DNA of 31,110 bases. Origin: CADEFQ01 sp035342635. Lineage in GTDB: Bacteria > Pseudomonadota > Gammaproteobacteria > Steroidobacterales > Steroidobacteraceae. Numbering within the stretch: the stretch's first letter is position 1; each line of letters begins with the position of its first letter. Positions 27,683-31,110 of the stretch are shown here, piece by piece. The stretch is from positions 1 to 31,110 of the forward strand of contig DAOQXO010000023.1 of assembly GCA_035342635.1 (NCBI GenBank), in the 5' to 3' direction. The notes under the pieces were generated by a model. That model was not told where the DNA came from. It worked only from the letters and a program-made list of their open reading frames with translations, and ran no database searches. Made by a program: the position numbers and the translations under genes.

Positions 27683-29527
27683 ATGGCCGGCCGGATCCCC
27701 CAGAACTTCATCGACGACCTGATCGGGCGGACCGACATCGTCGAACTGATCGGCGCGCGCGTGCCGCTGAAGAAGGCGGGCCGCGAGTTCAAGGCCTGCT
27801 GCCCATTCCACGACGAGAAGTCACCCTCGTTCTGGGTGAGCCCCGACAAGCAGTTCTACCACTGCTTCGGCTGCGGCGCGCACGGCACGGCGCTCGGCTT
27901 CCTGATGAACTACGACCGGCTCAGCTTTCCCGAGGCGGTCGAGGAGCTCGCCTCGCGCGCCGGGGTCGAAGTGCCGCGCGAAGCCGGCGCGTCCGACCGC
28001 GACGGCGACTCGAGCGACGCGCTGTACGAACTCAATGCGCGCGTTGCCGGCTACTTCGCCACGACACTCGCCGGGGATGCGCGCGCGCGCGAATACGTCG
28101 CGAAGCGCGGCCTCGACGCCGAATCGGTGGCTCGCTTCCAGCTCGGTTTCGCGACCAATTCCTGGAACGATGCGCTGCGCCGCTTCGGGGGCGATGCCGG
28201 GAAGGTCCGCCAGCTCGCCGAACTCGGGCTCGTCATCGAACGCGAGGGCGGGCAGATCCGCGACGGCGAACGCCATTACGACCGCTTCCGCGACCGGCTG
28301 ATGTTCCCGATCCGCGATGCGCGCGGGCGCGTGATCGCCTTCGGCGGGCGCGTGATCGGCGAGGGCGAGCCGAAGTACCTCAATTCACCCGAGACGGCGC
28401 TGTTCCACAAGGGCCGCGAACTCTACGGGATGTACGAAGTGCGCCAGAGCCGCGTCAAGCTCACGCGGCTGCTCGTCGTCGAGGGTTATATCGACGTGGT
28501 GCGCCTGCACCAGGCGGGCGTGCGCTATGCGGTCGCGACGCTCGGCACGGCGACGACGCCCGAGCACCTGAAGCGCATCTTCCGCCTGGTGAGCGAAGTG
28601 GTATTCGCGTTCGACGGCGATCGCGCCGGCCGCGCGGCGGCCTGGCGCGCCTTGCTGAATGCCCTGCCCGAAGTGCGTGAGGGCCGCGAGATCCGCTTCC
28701 TGTTCCTGCCGGAGGGCCACGACCCCGACACGCTCGTCGCGCAGGAGGGCGCCGAAGCCTTCGAGCGTCGCCTCGAGGCGGCGCTGCCGCTGTCCGAGTA
28801 TCTGGTGCGCGAGCTGGCCACTCAGGCCGATCTCGCGCACGCCGACGGGCGGGCGCGCTTCGCCGAACTCGCGCGACCGCTGGTCGCGCGGGTTCCCGCC
28901 GGCGTGTACCGCGAGCTGCTGATCGGGCGTGTCGCGGAGGCGATCAAGCTGCCGGCGACACGGCTCGCGGAGCTGTGGAAAGCAGGCGGCGCGGCACCGG
29001 CGCACAGCGGCCCCGACCCGCGCGCGCCGGCGGCGCGCGCTGCCGCCAGAGCGCGCGCGCGACATCGCGGTGCGGGACGGCGCGGACTGGTCGGCCAGGC
29101 GGTGCAGGTCCTGCTGCATCATCCGGCCGCGGCCGCGAATGTAGACGAGGCACTGATCCGTGCCCTCGAACAGGTCGAGGAGCCCGGCATGCCCTTCCTG
29201 CGCGAACTGCTCGGGGAGTTGCGCGCGCGGCCGGCCACGAACACGGCGCAGATCCTCGAGCGCTGGCGGGAGCGGCCCGAGGGCCCGCGCCTCGCCGAGC
29301 TCGCCGCCGAGGAGGTGCTGGTCGCCGAGTCCCGCGCCGCGGAGCGCGAAATCGCGACAGCGCTCGAGCGCCTGGTGGTCGGGGCCCGCGAGCGCCGTAT
29401 CGACGAGCTGCTCGTCCGCAGCCGCCAGGGAGACCTGACGGCAGAAGAAAAGCTTGAACTTCAAGGGCTTATGTCAGCCAAGGCGCCGACTGGAGCGGCC
29501 GGTGGCCGGGGCCTCGGCAGCCATTGA
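27683..29527 (+). CDS. dnaG: DNA primase
   Basis: 614 residues. The zinc-binding domain has C40, H43, C61 and C64 (CPFH...CFGC, CHC2 type); the core has the conserved LMFPIRDARGRVIAFGGR; the TOPRIM fold has VVEGYIDVV and FAFDGDRAGRAA, the magnesium-binding acidic residues. The last 150 residues form the DnaB-binding domain. A low-complexity Ala/Arg/Pro linker (about residues 440-470) precedes it. It makes RNA primers at the replication fork. TACTAT lies 5 nt before the ATG and there is no Shine-Dalgarno sequence, so it may have its own start as well as read-through from rpsU. Confidence 0.97.
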   Translation: MAGRIPQNFIDDLIGRTDIVELIGARVPLKKAGREFKACCPFHDEKSPSFWVSPDKQFYHCFGCGAHGTALGFLMNYDRLSFPEAVEELASRAGVEVPREAGASDRDGDSSDALYELNARVAGYFATTLAGDARAREYVAKRGLDAESVARFQLGFATNSWNDALRRFGGDAGKVRQLAELGLVIEREGGQIRDGERHYDRFRDRLMFPIRDARGRVIAFGGRVIGEGEPKYLNSPETALFHKGRELYGMYEVRQSRVKLTRLLVVEGYIDVVRLHQAGVRYAVATLGTATTPEHLKRIFRLVSEVVFAFDGDRAGRAAAWRALLNALPEVREGREIRFLFLPEGHDPDTLVAQEGAEAFERRLEAALPLSEYLVRELATQADLAHADGRARFAELARPLVARVPAGVYRELLIGRVAEAIKLPATRLAELWKAGGAAPAHSGPDPRAPAARAAARARARHRGAGRRGLVGQAVQVLLHHPAAAANVDEALIRALEQVEEPGMPFLRELLGELRARPATNTAQILERWRERPEGPRLAELAAEEVLVAESRAAEREIATALERLVVGARERRIDELLVRSRQGDLTAEEKLELQGLMSAKAPTGAAGGRGLGSH

Positions 29528-29570
29528 CGACGAAATCAGTGGAATTCGGGAAGTGCCGGCGGGTCTTTAG

Positions 29571-29576
29571 TATAAT
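29571..29576 (+). promoter_or_regulatory. TATAAT -10 element upstream of rpoD
   Basis: A perfect -10 hexamer in the 127-bp dnaG-rpoD gap, 78 nt before the rpoD ATG. I see no matching -35 at 16-18 bp. Internal rpoD promoters at this position are known in the macromolecular synthesis operon of other bacteria. Confidence 0.5.
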
Positions 29577-29654
29577 GATGAGCTTTTCCTCGCCACCCCT
29601 TGATTACCGTCCCCGACCGCGCGGGAGGGTGCGAGCATATATTTGGCACGGAAC

Positions 29655-31110
29655 ATGACACGCAAGCAAAAGCCAAACAAAACCGCCAAGAAGCCGAGCG
29701 CCCCCAGGAAAGCTCCCCGGACCGTCGCCAAGACCGCGTCCCGCAAGGCCGTGGCGCGCAAGGCGGAGCCGAAGGCCCGGGTACAGCGCGCCGCACCGGC
29801 ACGCAAGGTTGAGGCCCGCAAGGCGAACGCACACAAGGCCGAGCCCGCGCGCAAGGTCGTCGAACTGCCGCGCAAGGCCGAACCGAAGGCGAAGAGCAAG
29901 GACGAGGCGCGCAGGACCGCGGCCGTGCCGACCAGCATCGAGCGTCGTCCCGCGGCGATGCCCGAGGAGCGCCAGTCGCAGCTCAAGCTGCTGATCGCGC
30001 GCGGCAAGGAACAGGGTTACCTCACCTACTCGCAGGTGAACGACCACCTGCCGTCGGAGATCGTCGACCCCGAGCAGATCGAAGAGATCGTCAACACGAT
30101 CAACGACATGGGCATCCCGGTGTACGAGAAGGCACCGGATACCGAAGCCCTGCTCGCCTCCGAGCCGTCGGCGCCGACCGATGAGGAAGCGATCGAGGAA
30201 GCGGCCGCCGCGCTGGCCGCGCTCGACGCCGAACTCGGCCGCACCACCGATCCCGTGCGCATGTACATGCGCGAGATGGGCACCGTCGAACTGCTGACCC
30301 GCGAGGGCGAGATCCGCATCGCCAAGCGCATCGAGGAAGGCCTCGATGCCGTGCGCCTCGCGCTGTCGATGTATCCGCCCACCCTGGATTTCCTCGGCCG
30401 TGCCTACGAGCCGGTGAAGGCGGGCCAGACTCGCCTCGTCGACATCATCGTCGGCTTCATCGACCCGAACGCGCCCGACGTGATCGCGCAGCCGCAGAAC
30501 CCGACGCGACCGGACCCGGCCGCCGCCGCGAAGGACAAGGACGACGAAGAGGCGGAAGACGAGGAAGCCGAAGAGGAAGTCGTGGACACCGGCCCGGATC
30601 CGGAGGAAGCGGCACGCCGCTTCGCCTCGATCGCCAAACTGCACGCACAGGCGCTGAATGCGATCGCCAAGCACGGCGCCAAGGACCCGAAGACCCTCAA
30701 GATCAGGAAGAAGCTCTCGGGCGAGTTCATGGAGCTCAAGCTCGCGCCGCGCATGTTCGAGGCGCTGATCGGCAACCTGCGCGCGCAGGTCGGCGAAGTG
30801 CGCCAGCTCGAGAAGGAAATCATGGTGCTCGCGGTGCGCGATGCCGGCATGCCGCGCAAGGACTTCATCACCACCTTCCCGAAGAACGAGACCAGCCCGC
30901 GCTGGATCGCGAAGCACATCAAGGCCGGCAAGAAGTATTCGGCCGGCATCGCCAGGTTGAAGGACGACATCGAGCGCCGCCAGCGCAAGCTGGTCACGCT
31001 CGAGGAAGCGCTGCACCTGTCGATCAACGACATCAAGGAAGTGAACCGAGAGGTCTCGATCGGCGAGGCCAAGGCGCGCCGGGCGAAGAAGGAAATGGTC
31101 GAGGCCAACC
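29655..31110 (+). CDS. rpoD: RNA polymerase sigma factor RpoD (3' part cut by window edge)
   Basis: 485 codons are present. Residues 104-165 match region 1.1 (RQSQLKLLIARGKEQGYLTY, then VNDHLP), 197-230 region 1.2 (TDPVRMYMREMGTVELLTREGE), followed by the non-conserved region with an acidic run at about 294-310, and 467-485 enter region 2.1 (VSIGEAKARRAKKEMVEAN). DNA-binding regions 2.4 and 4 lie outside. Unusual is residues 1-100: a Lys/Arg/Ala/Pro-rich, histone H1-like extension absent from E. coli RpoD. Met102 would restore a normal N-terminus but has no ribosome-binding site; the 100-codon extension keeps the frame open with typical codon use, so I keep the first ATG. Confidence 0.96.
   Translation, partial: MTRKQKPNKTAKKPSAPRKAPRTVAKTASRKAVARKAEPKARVQRAAPARKVEARKANAHKAEPARKVVELPRKAEPKAKSKDEARRTAAVPTSIERRPAAMPEERQSQLKLLIARGKEQGYLTYSQVNDHLPSEIVDPEQIEEIVNTINDMGIPVYEKAPDTEALLASEPSAPTDEEAIEEAAAALAALDAELGRTTDPVRMYMREMGTVELLTREGEIRIAKRIEEGLDAVRLALSMYPPTLDFLGRAYEPVKAGQTRLVDIIVGFIDPNAPDVIAQPQNPTRPDPAAAAKDKDDEEAEDEEAEEEVVDTGPDPEEAARRFASIAKLHAQALNAIAKHGAKDPKTLKIRKKLSGEFMELKLAPRMFEALIGNLRAQVGEVRQLEKEIMVLAVRDAGMPRKDFITTFPKNETSPRWIAKHIKAGKKYSAGIARLKDDIERRQRKLVTLEEALHLSINDIKEVNREVSIGEAKARRAKKEMVEAN

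Noticed and set aside
28980..29100. Frameshift in dnaG at the Ala/Arg-rich stretch
   Set aside because: The frame continues into a normal DnaB-binding domain (VGQAVQVLLHHPAAAANVDEA), and linkers at this position are variable in length and composition.

Overview
The window is a dense, GC-rich (about two thirds G+C by eye) bacterial chromosome segment made almost entirely of core genes. Gene content and order point to a gammaproteobacterium: rpsU-yqeY-dnaG-rpoD preceded divergently by tsaD-folB-folK, a bacterial CCA-adding enzyme with an HD domain, pilT-pilU, yggS-proC-yggT, and a class II ribonucleotide reductase split into NrdJa and NrdJb as in Pseudomonas. A PEP-CTERM surface protein and the high GC suggest an environmental lineage near the Xanthomonadales/Nevskiales/Steroidobacter group; that placement is inference. 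I see no tRNA, rRNA, CRISPR, insertion sequence or prophage.

Layout. 1-2627 (-): type IV pilus retraction ATPases pilT, pilU and a third truncated paralogue. 2682-4732 (+): yggS-proC-yggT. 4865-5333 (+): an HU-family DNA-binding protein with its own promoter and terminator. 5315-8765 (-): htpG, msrB, an FKBP lipoprotein and an alpha/beta hydrolase, a protein-quality and stress group. 8799-9986: a 48-residue protein, an orphan ParA-type ATPase and a small Trp-repeat protein. 10081-15208: ppnN, an L,D-transpeptidase, an unknown lipoprotein and an MltD-like transglycosylase (cell-wall enzymes plus nucleotide salvage). 15133-16035 (+): a PEP-CTERM protein behind a consensus sigma-54 promoter. 16140-19154 (-): nrdJa-nrdJb under a NrdR box. 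19323-25479: degQ, an aminopeptidase, cca, midA, pteridine reductase and folK on alternating strands with almost no DNA between them. 25476-31110: folB and tsaD leftward, and the rpsU-yqeY-dnaG-rpoD macromolecular synthesis operon rightward; rpoD runs off the end.

The window is mainly housekeeping; I did not find a clear new multi-gene system. The points that most deserve a second look are: a 69-bp near-perfect palindrome built of ACCGAAAT units directly upstream of degQ; a group of genes with a -10-like hexamer 5 to 9 nt before the start codon and little or no Shine-Dalgarno signal (possible leaderless mRNAs); a 36-nt AT-rich codon patch around the redox cysteine of nrdJa; the sigma-54 promoter of the PEP-CTERM gene; a GC-rich inverted repeat abutting the htpG start; a ~100-residue histone H1-like extension on RpoD; and the orphan ParA next to a protein with a repeated YxNWxER motif.
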